DNA of 64,000 nucleotides from Burkholderiales bacterium (lineage in GTDB: Bacteria > Pseudomonadota > Gammaproteobacteria > Burkholderiales > Burkholderiaceae_C), in NCBI GenBank assembly GCA_030604135.1, contig JAUVWL010000007.1, forward strand, positions 28,279 to 92,278, given 5' to 3'. This document shows positions 25,223 through 34,227 of this stretch, piece after piece. Within the stretch, counting starts at the first letter, position 1. Each line of letters begins with the position of its first letter. Both the position numbers and the translations under genes were made by a program. Below the pieces are notes generated by a model, which did not search any database, was not told the origin of the DNA, and saw nothing but the letters and a program-made list of their open reading frames with translations.

Positions 25223-25713
25223 GCCTTCAACTGAGTGAACCCGTTCCACTGGCAGCCAGCCATGTCCTGGGCCCCTTTGCATGTGGTGAAGCCAGTCTCG
25301 ATGAATGGCTCAAGCGCCGGGCGCTGGCCAACCAGCTGAGCGGCGCCAGCCGCACGTTCGTCGTGGCCGATCAGGACAGTCGCGTCTACGGGTACTACGC
25401 CATGGCCGCCGGAGCGGTTGCACACCAAGAGGCCACCAGCGGCGTGCGACGCAACATGCCCGACCCCGTTCCGGTGATGGTGCTGGCCCGTCTGGCCGTT
25501 GACCACCAGGCCCAAGGCCTCCAGCTGGGCGCCGCCTTGCTGCAGGACGCCGTCGCCCGCGCCGTGCACGTGTCGCAGAACGCCGGCGTCAGGGCACTGC
25601 TGGTCCACGCCCTGAACGAACGCGCAAAGGCGTTCTACGAGCACCACGGCTTTCAGCAGTCGCCGCTGCACCCGATGACACTGATGCTGCGGCTGGGCTC
25701 GGTCGGGGCCTGA
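25219..25713 (+). CDS. GNAT acetyltransferase toxin (TacT/AtaT-like, 164 aa)
   Basis: Toxins of this class block translation by acetylating aminoacyl-tRNA. The acetyl-CoA binding region is VLARLAVDHQAQGLQLGAAL (about 90-109), and the conserved Tyr lies in RAKAFYEHHGF near residue 139. The N terminus FACGEASLDEWLKRRAL is typical of DUF1778-paired GNATs. Full length with no frame break, so probably active. Translationally coupled to the antitoxin. It sits between the guanidine operon and the TRAP cluster, a plausible mobile cassette. Confidence 0.88.
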   Translation: MSLQLSEPVPLAASHVLGPFACGEASLDEWLKRRALANQLSGASRTFVVADQDSRVYGYYAMAAGAVAHQEATSGVRRNMPDPVPVMVLARLAVDHQAQGLQLGAALLQDAVARAVHVSQNAGVRALLVHALNERAKAFYEHHGFQQSPLHPMTLMLRLGSVGA

Positions 25714-26130
25714 TCAAATCAGCGTTGGTGGCTGGCTGTTAGAAGAGATGGTCGTCGGCTTTCCACCATGAACGACCCCTGATACCTAAAACTTGTGCGG
25801 CAGGTCAAGGCTGAGTTAAGTCCTTCGCCATTACAAATCCGAATGTCCGCTGCGACCAGAAACGGGCGCGCTATCCGATGCATGTTCAATGGCCCGATTT
25901 CTTCGGTACCCTGTAGATCAAACAGAACGCGCTGGTAGGACAGATCACTGCGCACAATGCCCGGTAATGGCAAAACCACGAATCGCTGTCATGTTTGTGC
26001 GCTTTGTCCACTTTATGCGTTTACGACACCTTCAGGAACGGTGTGTAGTTCTGGGTTGGGCCCGACACAGTCAAATGCGTTGGATTTGGCGTGTCCGTCC
26101 CGCCAGATAGCAACGCAGTGCGATGCTGAG
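25714..26130. other. 417-base gap, no gene recognised
   Basis: The stretch between the toxin gene and the convergent glycerate kinase gene is less GC-rich than its surroundings. Short frames exist on both strands (for example 25719-25979 minus), but none has a ribosome site or family resemblance. It may be a relic of an inserted element; I see no terminal repeats. Confidence 0.5.
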
Positions 26131-27453
26131 CTACACGATCAAGACTACTCGAAAGTCGTTCACATTGGTGTGGGTGGGCCCGGTGTACACCAGATCACCG
26201 AGCGGCTCGAAGAAGCCGTAGGCGTCGTTGCGCGCCAGGTGATCGGACAGTTTCAGGCCCAGCGCCGCGGCCCGCGCCAGCGTGTCGGGTGTGACCAACG
26301 CGCCGGCGTTGTCCTCCACCCCGTCAATGCCGTCGGTGTCGGCCGCCAGCGCCCAGACCTTCGGCTGGCCGTTCAGCGCCAGCGCCAGGCCCAGGCAGAA
26401 TTCGCCGGCACGCCCGCCCCTGCCCCTGGCCTGTCCCTCGGCTCTCGGGCGCACCGTCACCGTGGTCTCGCCGCCGCTGAGAATCACACACGGTGTCTCG
26501 AAGCTGCTGCGGCCCAGCGCGGTCGAGCGCGCCAGTGCCGCATGCACCTTGCCGACCTCGCGCGATTCGCCCTCGACCTCGTCGCTCAGGATGTAGGCCC
26601 TCAGGCCCAGCGCAAGGGCGGCTTCGGCCGCGGCCTCCAGGCTTTGCTGCGGCGTGGCGATCAGGTGCGTCTCGCAGCGCGCCAGCCTCGGGTCGCCGGG
26701 TTTGGGGGTTTCCAGGGCGCCGTTGTCCAGTTCGGCGCGCACCGCAGCAGGCACCTCGATCCGGTAGCGGGCCAGAATGTCGAGCGCGTCCGCGCAGCTG
26801 CTGGCATCGGCCACGGTGGGGCCGCTGGCGATCACGCTCACGTCGTCACCGGGCACGTCACTGATGGTCAGCGTGACCACGCGCGCTGGGGCACAGGCCC
26901 CCGCCAGGCGCCCGCCCTTGATGCGCGAGAGGTGCTTGCGCACGGTGTTCATCTCGCCGATGTGCGCGCCGCTTTCCAGCAGCTGGCGGTTGATGCGCTG
27001 CTTGTCGGCCAGCGTCAGTCCGTCGCAGGGCAGTGTCAGCAGCGCCGAGCCGCCGCCCGAGATCAGACATAGCACCAGATCGTCCGCCGTCAGGCCCTGG
27101 GTGAGCGCCAGGATGCGCTGAGCGGCGGCTAGTCCGGCCGCGTCGGGCACCGGGTGCGCGGCCTCGACGACCTCGATGCGCTGGGCCAGTCCGGCGGGCC
27201 GCGGCGGCGTGTGCCCGTAGCGCGTGACCACCAGGCCCGACAGCGGCGCGTCGGCTGGCCACAGGGCTTCGACCGCATGCGCCATCGCGCCACCGGCCTT
27301 GCCCGCGCCCAGCACCAGCGTGCGGCCACTCGGCGGCGGCGGCAGGTGCGCAGCCGTGTTGTGCAGCGGCAACGCACGTTGCACCGCCACGTCGTACAGG
27401 TGGCGCAGAAGGGCGCGAGGGTCGTCCAACGAGGCGGCGCAACCGGTGAGCAT
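26131..27453 (-). CDS. Glycerate 2-kinase, type II (DUF4147/MOFRL family, 440 aa)
   Basis: Phosphorylates D-glycerate to 2-phosphoglycerate; older annotations call the family hydroxypyruvate reductase TtuD. Seen: LVLGAGKAGGAMAHAVE (about 46-62), CLISGGGSALLTLPCDGLT (about 132-150), NTVRKHLSRIKGGRLA, SDVPGDDVSVIASGP and the C-terminal MOFRL part GRGGRAGEF and ALAADTDGIDGVEDNAGA. Complete length. It starts 4 bases after the transketolase C-subunit gene, so it is the end of the TRAP operon; the context says the pathway yields glycerate or hydroxypyruvate. Confidence 0.88.
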   Translation of the reverse strand: MLTGCAASLDDPRALLRHLYDVAVQRALPLHNTAAHLPPPPSGRTLVLGAGKAGGAMAHAVEALWPADAPLSGLVVTRYGHTPPRPAGLAQRIEVVEAAHPVPDAAGLAAAQRILALTQGLTADDLVLCLISGGGSALLTLPCDGLTLADKQRINRQLLESGAHIGEMNTVRKHLSRIKGGRLAGACAPARVVTLTISDVPGDDVSVIASGPTVADASSCADALDILARYRIEVPAAVRAELDNGALETPKPGDPRLARCETHLIATPQQSLEAAAEAALALGLRAYILSDEVEGESREVGKVHAALARSTALGRSSFETPCVILSGGETTVTVRPRAEGQARGRGGRAGEFCLGLALALNGQPKVWALAADTDGIDGVEDNAGALVTPDTLARAAALGLKLSDHLARNDAYGFFEPLGDLVYTGPTHTNVNDFRVVLIV

Positions 27454-27457
27454 CGTC

Positions 27458-28462
27458 TCAGGTCAGCCAGGCCTTGAGCGAGGCGATCATGCGATCGGCA
27501 GAAATGCCGTATCGCTCATGCAGAGTGGGCAGCGCGCCGGCGTCCAGGAATGCGTCAGGCAGCGCCAGCTGTCGAAAGCGGGTGGGGAACACGCCCTCGC
27601 GCAACAGCAGGGCTGCCACCGCCTCACCGAGGCCGCCCACGGTGGAATGGTTCTCGGCCACCACCACCAGGCGTCCAGGCTTGCGCACCTCTCGCAGGAT
27701 GGACTCTTCGTCCAGCGGCTTGATGGTGGGGCAATGCAGCACGGCCACCTTGACGTTGTCGGCTTCTAGCTGCTTGGCCACTTCCAGGCTACGCATGGTC
27801 ATGAAGCCGCTGGCGATCACCAAAACATCCGCTCCGTCGCGCAGCAACTTGGCTTTGCCCAGCTCGAAACGGTAGTCATACTCGTCCAGCAACAGAGGCA
27901 CGTTGCCACGCAACAGGCGCATGTAGACCGGCCCGTCATGGGCCGCAATCTGCGGCACGGCCTGCTCGATGTCCAGCGCATCGCATGGGTCAATCACGGT
28001 CAGCCCCGGAATGGCGCGCATCATCGCCAAATCCTCGGTGGCCTGATGGCTGGGGCCATAACCGGTGGTCAAGCCTGGCAGGGCGCAGCAGATCTTGACG
28101 TTGAGGTTCTCTTCGGCAATCACCTGGTGGATGAAGTCATAGGCGCGCCGCGTGCCAAACACCGCGTAGGTCGTCGCAAATGGCACCAGTCCCACCTTGG
28201 CCATGCCACCGGCAGCACCCATGAGCAACTGCTCGGCCATGCCCATCTGGAAAAAGCGCTCAGGGTATGCCTGCCCGAACAGGTGCAGGTCGGTGTACTT
28301 GGCCAGGTCCGCCGTCATGCCCACGATCTCGGGGTGGTTCGCAGCGTACTCCGTCAGCGCCTTGCCGAATGGCGCCGCCTTGACGCGGTGGCCCTCCGAT
28401 GCAATGGAAGCGATCATCGCCGACGTGGTCAGCCGGGGTTTCTTCTCGGTCACGGTGTTCAT
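27458..28462 (-). CDS. Transketolase, C-terminal subunit (334 aa)
   Basis: Second half of a two-subunit transketolase: the pyrimidine-binding domain (RFFQMGMAEQLLMGAAGGMA, containing the catalytic Glu of MAEQ, near residue 75) and the transketolase C domain (ADVLVIASGFMTMRSLEVA). FATTYAVFGTRRAYDFIHQ is typical. Start ATG 28462 (MNTVTEKKPR); the longer open frame is antisense or overlapping and not used. It lies 11 bases after the N-subunit gene and 4 bases before the glycerate kinase gene. Split transketolases of this kind serve special sugars in pathways such as apiose (AptAB) and sulfo-TK (SqwGH). Confidence 0.9.
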   Translation of the reverse strand: MNTVTEKKPRLTTSAMIASIASEGHRVKAAPFGKALTEYAANHPEIVGMTADLAKYTDLHLFGQAYPERFFQMGMAEQLLMGAAGGMAKVGLVPFATTYAVFGTRRAYDFIHQVIAEENLNVKICCALPGLTTGYGPSHQATEDLAMMRAIPGLTVIDPCDALDIEQAVPQIAAHDGPVYMRLLRGNVPLLLDEYDYRFELGKAKLLRDGADVLVIASGFMTMRSLEVAKQLEADNVKVAVLHCPTIKPLDEESILREVRKPGRLVVVAENHSTVGGLGEAVAALLLREGVFPTRFRQLALPDAFLDAGALPTLHERYGISADRMIASLKAWLT

Positions 28463-28473
28463 CTTCGGGTTCC

Positions 28474-29313
28474 TCACGGACGGTTGGCGTCCAGAATGTC
28501 CAGGGCCTGCTGCCATTCGGGCGGGTCGACACGGATGAAGTGGTTCTTGTCCCGGGTCTCCAGAAATGGCACCCCCTTGCCCATGAGCGTGTCGCACAAG
28601 ATGACACGTGGACGCGCTTCGGGCAGCTGGCGTGCCGTATCAAACGCGCGAACGACGGCCGGCAGGTGGTTGCCGTCAACACGTTGTACATGCCAACCGA
28701 ACGACGCGAACTTGTCGGTCAGCGGTTCGAATCCCATGACCTTTGTCGACGGTCCGTCGGCCTGCTGGTTGTTGATGTCGACCAGGCAGATCAGGTTACC
28801 CAGCCCGTGGTGACTGGCGGACATGGCGGCCTCCCAGGTGGAACCCTCGTCCAGTTCGCCGTCCGACATGGAGTTGTAGACAAAGGCCGGGTTGCCTCGG
28901 TGGCGAAGACCCAGGGCCATGCCCACGGCAATGGGTAAACCCTGACCCAGGGACCCGCCGGACATCTCCATGCCAGGCGTGTAGGTGGCCATGCCCGACA
29001 TGGGCAGGCGGCTGTCATCACTGCCATAGGTCTCCAGCTCGTCCTCGGGGATGACGCCGGCTTCGATCAGAGCCGCATAGTGCGCGATGGCGTAGTGGCC
29101 GTGTGACAGCAGGAAGCGATCACGGCCGTCCCAGTCAGGATCTTCAGGCCGAAACTTCAGCGCATGGCCGTAGGCCACGGCCAGCACGTCGGCATAGCCC
29201 AGGGCCTGACCGACATAGCCCTGCCCTTGCACTTCGCCCATGCGCAGGGCGTAGCGCCGAATCCTGTGGGCGCACGCCTCAAGCTCGGTCAAGGTGGATG
29301 CGGAACTGTTCAT
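28474..29313 (-). CDS. Transketolase, N-terminal subunit (279 aa)
   Basis: Thiamine-diphosphate-binding half of the split transketolase. LLSHGHYAIAHYAALIEAG, SGGSLGQGLPIAVGMALGL and the TPP/Mg motif NSMSDGELDEGSTWEAAM ending at LVDINNQQADG are seen; SDG replaces the usual GDG, which is common in split enzymes. It must associate with the downstream subunit for activity. ATG 29313 (MNSSASTLTE). It follows dctM by 99 bases on the same strand. Confidence 0.9.
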   Translation of the reverse strand: MNSSASTLTELEACAHRIRRYALRMGEVQGQGYVGQALGYADVLAVAYGHALKFRPEDPDWDGRDRFLLSHGHYAIAHYAALIEAGVIPEDELETYGSDDSRLPMSGMATYTPGMEMSGGSLGQGLPIAVGMALGLRHRGNPAFVYNSMSDGELDEGSTWEAAMSASHHGLGNLICLVDINNQQADGPSTKVMGFEPLTDKFASFGWHVQRVDGNHLPAVVRAFDTARQLPEARPRVILCDTLMGKGVPFLETRDKNHFIRVDPPEWQQALDILDANRP

Positions 29314-29412
29314 GAAATCTCCAGAAAGATGGCTGGGGAATGCTCGAAGCGCTGGTGGCAGCCACCAGGGGGACACACGCCCCAAGGCACTGCGAAGAGG
29401 GTTGGACAGATA

Positions 29413-30672
29413 TCAGCGCAGGATGCTGGCGGGTACGTATGACACCAGGGCCAGCACCAAAAACCCGATGGCGTAGAAGGGCAGCAACTCCTTGACCGTT
29501 TGCCCTACCTTGACGCGGGCCAACTCGCTGGTGATGAACAGGGTGGTGCCCACTGGGGGTGAGTACAGCCCGATCGCCAGGTTCACCACCATCATCACGC
29601 CCAGCTGAACCGGGTCCATACCAATGCTCTGCGCGAGCGGCAGGAACACCGGGGTCAGCAGCAGGACGGCGGCCGGCAGGTCGATGAACATGCCGATCGC
29701 GAGCATCACGATGTTCATGATTAGGATGACCATCCAGGCTTCACCTACGCTCTGGCCGATCCATTGGGTCACCATGGACGGAAGCTGATCGAAGGTCAGC
29801 AGCCAGCCGATGGAAGCCGATGCCATGATCACCAGCAAAACCACCCCAGTTGCGATGCCTGAGTCCACTACCGCTTCATGCAGTCGCCTAATACTCAGGT
29901 CGCGGTAGAACACCACCGAAATCAGCAAGGCGTACAGGGTGGAGATGATCGAGACCTCGGTCGGCGTCACAATACCAAGACGCAACAGGCTCACGATCAG
30001 TACTGGCAACATCAAGGCCGGCGCCGAGTGGCGAAGGTTCTTGCGGAACTCGGGCCAGTTGATCGGGGTGGTGTCCCGCGGGAAATTGCGGCTACGACCA
30101 GACCACCAACACACCAGCAGAAAGCCGGCACACAACAACAGCCCGGGAAGAACACCCGCCACGAACAAGGCGGCAACGGAAGCACCGGCCGTTTGCGCGT
30201 ACAAGATGAGCGGGATGGACGGTGGAATCAGGATCACGATGGTGGCCGAAGCGGCCAGGGTCGCAGCCGAGAACGCTGGCGGATAGCCCAGACTCTTCTG
30301 CCAGGGGATCATCAAGGACCCGATGGCCGATGCGTCAGCCACTGCGGACCCGGAGACACCCCCAAACACCGTGGAAGACATGACCCCAACCTGGGCTGGT
30401 CCCCCATGGAAACGGCCAATCAGCGCGGACAGCATGCCCACCAGGGCTGCCCCCAGCTTGCCGCCCATCATCAACGACCCGGTGAGCATGAAAAAAGGGA
30501 TCGCAATCAGGGGAAAGCTTTGCACCTGGGCCACCATCTGCTGCACCAGCAGGTCGGCGGGAATGCGGTCGTTGGTGGCCACGGCCGCCATGGAGGCGAT
30601 CAGCAACGCGTGGGCGATGGGTACGGCAAGAGTGGCCGCACCCAAGAACACCAGAAGAATGAGTGCGCTCAT
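29413..30672 (-). CDS. dctM: TRAP transporter large permease DctM (419 aa)
   Basis: Twelve-helix ion-coupled permease of a TRAP uptake system. Begins MSALILLVFLGAATLAVPIA; SSTVFGGVSGSAVADASAIG is the signature loop of the DctM family, with MFIDLPAAVLLLTPVFLP and NLAIGLYSPPVGTTLFIT in the second half. ATG 30672 overlaps the dctQ stop (ATGA, 30669-30672). The open frame extends antisense-wise through dctQ but is not used. Substrate inferred: an organic or sugar acid. Confidence 0.92.
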   Translation of the reverse strand: MSALILLVFLGAATLAVPIAHALLIASMAAVATNDRIPADLLVQQMVAQVQSFPLIAIPFFMLTGSLMMGGKLGAALVGMLSALIGRFHGGPAQVGVMSSTVFGGVSGSAVADASAIGSLMIPWQKSLGYPPAFSAATLAASATIVILIPPSIPLILYAQTAGASVAALFVAGVLPGLLLCAGFLLVCWWSGRSRNFPRDTTPINWPEFRKNLRHSAPALMLPVLIVSLLRLGIVTPTEVSIISTLYALLISVVFYRDLSIRRLHEAVVDSGIATGVVLLVIMASASIGWLLTFDQLPSMVTQWIGQSVGEAWMVILIMNIVMLAIGMFIDLPAAVLLLTPVFLPLAQSIGMDPVQLGVMMVVNLAIGLYSPPVGTTLFITSELARVKVGQTVKELLPFYAIGFLVLALVSYVPASILR

Positions 30673-31181
30673 ACCGCCCCCGATGACGTACCTGCGGGCG
30701 GCGTCGCCGCACGCAGGTTTTGCCAAGCCGACTGCAGAGCCAGCACACACAGCAGCGCCATGCCCACCATCACACAACCGTAGGTGACAGAGCCTGGGAC
30801 CTGCAAGATGGGCGACTTTTCGTCGTGCACGATTTCCAGCAGCATGTAGGTCGCCTTGACCAGATAGCCGTACAGACCCGCGACCAGCAGCCAGGCCGCC
30901 ACAGCCACCCGCCGCTGCCAGGCCGGCGAAAGTGCGCCCACCAGAAAGGTGGTGGTGATGTGAGCGCCCTTGGCCGCGGCCAGCACGATGCCCGACATCA
31001 CCAGCCAGGGGAACATCAGTTCGGGTACTTCGCTGGCCCACTGCAGACTACTGCCGGTGCTGTATCGCAGCAGGGTATTGGCGGTGAGGATGAAGAAGAT
31101 CACCGAGACGGTGATCCAGAGCACGACCTTGCAGATGGCGCACACCAGCCGCTCCAGCCAGCCCGTTTCGGCTTGGGACAT
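30669..31181 (-). CDS. dctQ: TRAP transporter small permease DctQ (170 aa)
   Basis: Four-helix membrane subunit: WITVSVIFFILTANTLLRY is helix 1, SEVPELMFPWLVMSGIVLAA with KGAHITTTFLV is the DctQ signature, and two further helices follow. Couples the binding protein to DctM. ATG 31181; ends inside the first codons of dctM. It lies 61 bases after dctP. Confidence 0.9.
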   Translation of the reverse strand: MSQAETGWLERLVCAICKVVLWITVSVIFFILTANTLLRYSTGSSLQWASEVPELMFPWLVMSGIVLAAAKGAHITTTFLVGALSPAWQRRVAVAAWLLVAGLYGYLVKATYMLLEIVHDEKSPILQVPGSVTYGCVMVGMALLCVLALQSAWQNLRAATPPAGTSSGAV

Positions 31182-31242
31182 ATCGGTCTCCAGAAGGAAC
31201 CCGACCCCAGCCAGGATCGGGTTGCTGACAGACAGGACAGCA

Positions 31243-32235
31243 TTACTGGGCGCGCGAAGCGGCCACCACCTGTTTCACGAAGGGCCCGATCGGGCTGGCT
31301 TCCCACTTGCTCACCACCGACGCGGTCGCCTTCTGGAAAGCGGACTTGTCCACCACGTCCACCTGGGTTCCCTTGGCCTTGAGTTCAGCCACCAGGCTAT
31401 CGTCGCTCTCCTTGGACAGCTTGCGCTGCAGTGCCGTGGCCACATTGGCAGCCTCCTGCACCGCCTTGCGATCGGCATCGGACAGGCGATCCCAGGTGCG
31501 CTTGCTCATGAGGAACGGGGTCATCTCGTACTTGTGGCCGGTCAGCGATACGTACTTTTGAACCTCATAGAGCTTGGCCGAGTGGATGTTGGTCAGCGGA
31601 TTCTCCTGACCATCCACCACACCCTGCTGCAGCGCCACGTACAGCTCGGAGAACTTGATTTGCTGGGCTTCGGCACCCAGCGCCTGCATGATGTCCACCG
31701 TGACAGCATCCGGCGGGGTACGCATCTTCAGGCCCTTGAGGTCTTCGGGCTTGAGCAGCGGTCGCTTGCTGTTGCTCATGTTCCGGATACCGTTGTCCCA
31801 GTAGCCCAGCACCACCATGCCCTTCTCCGCGGTCTTGGCGGCCAGCTCCTGACCCACTGCACCATCAAGGATCTTCCAGGCCTGCGGCAGATCGCTGAAC
31901 AGGAAAGGCAGACCGAAGGCGGCATATTCAGGCACGGTGTTGGCCAGCGCGCCTTGCGAGTTGGCCGAAATGTCCAGAGCGCCGGTGCGCAATGCGGTCA
32001 CCATGGCCGCGTCGTCGCCAAGCTGGGCCGAAGGTGCCACAGCCACCTCAATGCGTCCGCCGGAACGGGCCTTGAGCTCATCGGCGAATTTCACAGCCGC
32101 AGTGTGACGAGGGCTGCCAACCGGGTTGCCGTGCCCCAGTGTCAATTTGACGGCGGCCTGTGCAAAGGCAGCGCCGCTGAGAGTCAGTGCGGCAGCGGCG
32201 ATCAGGCTGCGGCGCAGCATCTTGGGAAATGTCAT
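31243..32235 (-). CDS. dctP: TRAP transporter substrate-binding protein DctP (330 aa)
   Basis: Periplasmic binding protein. Signal peptide MTFPKMLRRSLIAAAALTLS ending at AFAQA. Mature protein: LTLGHGNPVGSPRHTAAVKF, FLFSDLPQAWKILDG, the ligand-carboxylate Arg region GLKMRTPPDAVTVDIMQALGA and VVDGQENPLTNIH, all DctP/YiaO-like. Start ATG 32235; upstream codons to 32391 overlap the SDR gene. It lies 71 bases after the SDR. Confidence 0.92.
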   Translation of the reverse strand: MTFPKMLRRSLIAAAALTLSGAAFAQAAVKLTLGHGNPVGSPRHTAAVKFADELKARSGGRIEVAVAPSAQLGDDAAMVTALRTGALDISANSQGALANTVPEYAAFGLPFLFSDLPQAWKILDGAVGQELAAKTAEKGMVVLGYWDNGIRNMSNSKRPLLKPEDLKGLKMRTPPDAVTVDIMQALGAEAQQIKFSELYVALQQGVVDGQENPLTNIHSAKLYEVQKYVSLTGHKYEMTPFLMSKRTWDRLSDADRKAVQEAANVATALQRKLSKESDDSLVAELKAKGTQVDVVDKSAFQKATASVVSKWEASPIGPFVKQVVAASRAQ

Positions 32236-32306
32236 CTTTGTCTCCTGGTTATGGGGTGGCCGATGGGCCACGGTGGGTTGTGGCCTCAAGGGCCCGAACG
32301 ATGAAC

Positions 32307-33056
32307 TCAGTGAATCAGCATGCCGCCGTTGACATCCAGCGTGACGCCGGTGCAATACTTGGACAGGTCGCTGGCCAGAAACACCACGCAACCGGCCACG
32401 TCGTTGGGTTCGCCGATACGGCCCAGCGGAATGCCGTCCAGGATGGTCTGGCGCTTGTCCTCCGGAATCTTGCCCTTGTTGATGTCGGTGGCGATCAGGC
32501 CCGGCGTCACGCAGTTGACGCGGATGTTCTGGCCGCCGAACTCGCGGGCCATGGCGCGTGCCAGCCCCAGCACGCCCGCCTTGGCAGCGGAATAGTGGGG
32601 ACCGCCCAGGATGCCGCCTCCGCGCTGCGCGGACACAGACGAGATGCAGACGATGGATCCGCTGTTCTGGGCCTGCATGACCGGCAGAACCGCCTGGGAT
32701 GCGTAAAGCGTGCCGCGCAGGCTGACATCCAGAATTCGGTCGTAGTCGCCACCGGTGATGTCCAGGAACTTCACCGGTTGGGTGATACCGGCGTTATTGA
32801 CCAGCACATCGATGCGGCCGTACTTCGCCTTAATCTGCGCCACCGCGGCTTCGCACGAGCTTTTGTCGGTGACGTTCGCCACCAGACCCAGATGGTCCGT
32901 GCCCAGTTGGGCGGCGGCGGCTAGTGGGTTGGCGACCTCCAGGTCGAGGATCACGACCTTGGCCCCCTGGGCGGCCATCATGCGGGCGGTAGCGAAACCG
33001 AGGCCATTGAGGCCAGCCCCGCCCGTGATGACCGCAACCTTGTCCTTGAGCAGCAT
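32307..33056 (-). CDS. Short-chain dehydrogenase, first gene of the TRAP operon (249 aa)
   Basis: NAD(P)-dependent classical SDR. Cofactor loop VAVITGGAGLNGLGFATA (Gly-rich, about 8-25), NNAG (about 84-87), catalytic Ser in ISSVSAQ and YxxxK in HYSAAKAG (about 150). The first loop contains an extra residue relative to TGxxxGIG. Acidic residue LDLE after beta-2 suggests NAD. ATG 33056; the upstream open frame crosses the divergent promoter and is rejected. It probably oxidises the imported substrate or its keto-product. Confidence 0.85.
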   Translation of the reverse strand: MLLKDKVAVITGGAGLNGLGFATARMMAAQGAKVVILDLEVANPLAAAAQLGTDHLGLVANVTDKSSCEAAVAQIKAKYGRIDVLVNNAGITQPVKFLDITGGDYDRILDVSLRGTLYASQAVLPVMQAQNSGSIVCISSVSAQRGGGILGGPHYSAAKAGVLGLARAMAREFGGQNIRVNCVTPGLIATDINKGKIPEDKRQTILDGIPLGRIGEPNDVAGCVVFLASDLSKYCTGVTLDVNGGMLIH

Positions 33057-33146
33057 GTTGATGTCTCCTGAAGATTTGCTGTGTTGACGATGGGGCGGAT
33101 TCTGGGAGCCCTGTCGCCTGAAAACAAACGATATAAACTCATCCAT

Positions 33147-33171
33147 GATGCAATTCTGTTCATGTTGCATC
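33147..33171. promoter_or_regulatory. LysR-type operator in the divergent TRAP/LysR promoter
   Basis: GATGCAA (33147-33153), 11 bases, TTGCATC (33165-33171): a perfect 7-base inverted repeat with the T-N11-A core of LysR-type boxes, 25 bases before the LysR ATG and 90 bases before the SDR ATG. It fits autoregulation plus activation of the divergent operon. Confidence 0.75.
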
Positions 33172-33195
33172 GCAATAAATGAACAAATCTCAACC

Positions 33196-34083
33196 ATGAT
33201 CCCGCCGCTGAGTGCCCTACAGGCCTTTGAAGCCATTGCGCGCCGCCGAAGCTTTGCCCTCGCGGCCCAGGAGCTGCATCTCACACCTTCAGCTGTGAGC
33301 CACCAATTGGCCAAGTTGGAGGGTCTTCTGGGTGTACGGCTGTTCGAACGTTCGGCCCGCGGCGTTGAGCTGACGCCGGCCGGTCACAGCTATCTGCAAA
33401 GGGTGGCCAACGCGCTTGGCGCCATCAACACCGCCACCGAAGCCTTGCGCCACGGCATGCAAGACACGCTGCACCTGCACTGCAGCCCGAGTTTTGCCAG
33501 CTTGTGGCTCATGCCCCGCATCGCTCGTTTCCGTCGGTCCTATCCCCACGTCGCTCTGGCTTTGTCGGCCTCCCACGTGCATTCGGATTTCCAGCTCGGG
33601 CTCGTGGACATCGATATCCGCTATGGCTTGCCCAACTGGCCCCACCTGGAAGTGGAGCCGGTCTTCACGGAGAAGGTGATGCCCCTGGCCAGTCCCGCCT
33701 TCATCCGCGAGCACACACTGCACCGGGCCGAGGATCTGTTGCGCGCGCCGCTGATCCAGTCGGTGGTGAATGTGGCGCAATGGTCGGACTGGTTCGCGCG
33801 TTTTCATCCAGCCCAACGACCCGAGCAGATTGCCCTGCGCTTTGACCGCGCCATGATGAGTCTTGACGCAGCCGTTCAGTCACTGGGTGTTGCGCTGGAG
33901 AGCGCTACGCTGGGCCAGGCGCTGATCGCCACCGGCCGCTTGCAGCCGGTCTTTGGCAACGACATGATGCTTGAGGTGCAAGGGCATTTTCTGGTGTACC
34001 CAGCCCGGCACGCCGCCCGGCCCGAGGTCAAGGCGTTTCTCGAATGGATGCGCCAGGAAGCCCAGGGCAATGCGGGCAAGTGA
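33196..34083 (+). CDS. LysR-type regulator, GcvA-like (295 aa)
   Basis: HTH near the N terminus (LSALQAFEAIARRRSFALAA then LHLTPSAVSHQLAKLEGLLG, about residues 5-45) and a C-terminal periplasmic-binding-like effector domain (SFASLWLMPRIARFRRSYPH; DIDIRYGLPNWPHLEVEPVF). GcvA/AmpR-like pattern. ATG 33196 (MIPPLSALQAF); the open frame starts 51 bases earlier but overlaps the operator. Divergent to the SDR-TRAP-transketolase operon and upstream of tkt, so it is the likely regulator of both arms. Confidence 0.9.
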   Translation: MIPPLSALQAFEAIARRRSFALAAQELHLTPSAVSHQLAKLEGLLGVRLFERSARGVELTPAGHSYLQRVANALGAINTATEALRHGMQDTLHLHCSPSFASLWLMPRIARFRRSYPHVALALSASHVHSDFQLGLVDIDIRYGLPNWPHLEVEPVFTEKVMPLASPAFIREHTLHRAEDLLRAPLIQSVVNVAQWSDWFARFHPAQRPEQIALRFDRAMMSLDAAVQSLGVALESATLGQALIATGRLQPVFGNDMMLEVQGHFLVYPARHAARPEVKAFLEWMRQEAQGNAGK

Positions 34084-34227
34084 GGCTGAAGCTCAGCCCC
34101 AACATGAACCAACTTCATGTATGCCTGAATATTTGTCGCTTGTCTTCAACTGACAGCCCCTCGAAGAATCCGGGCTCAAGCAACAAATCGGAGACAAGCG
34201 CGGGCCTGCGGGTCAAGCGCCATCACC

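Noticed and set aside
25719..25979. 86-codon minus-strand ORF in the gap after the toxin gene
   Set aside because: No ribosome site or family features; left as unassigned gap.
29341..29412. Possible fifth copy of the intergenic element (CCACCAGGGGGACAC near the dctM end)
   Set aside because: It lacks both the GCCGG hairpin and the GACGCGAAGCGGCGC block shared by the four accepted copies.
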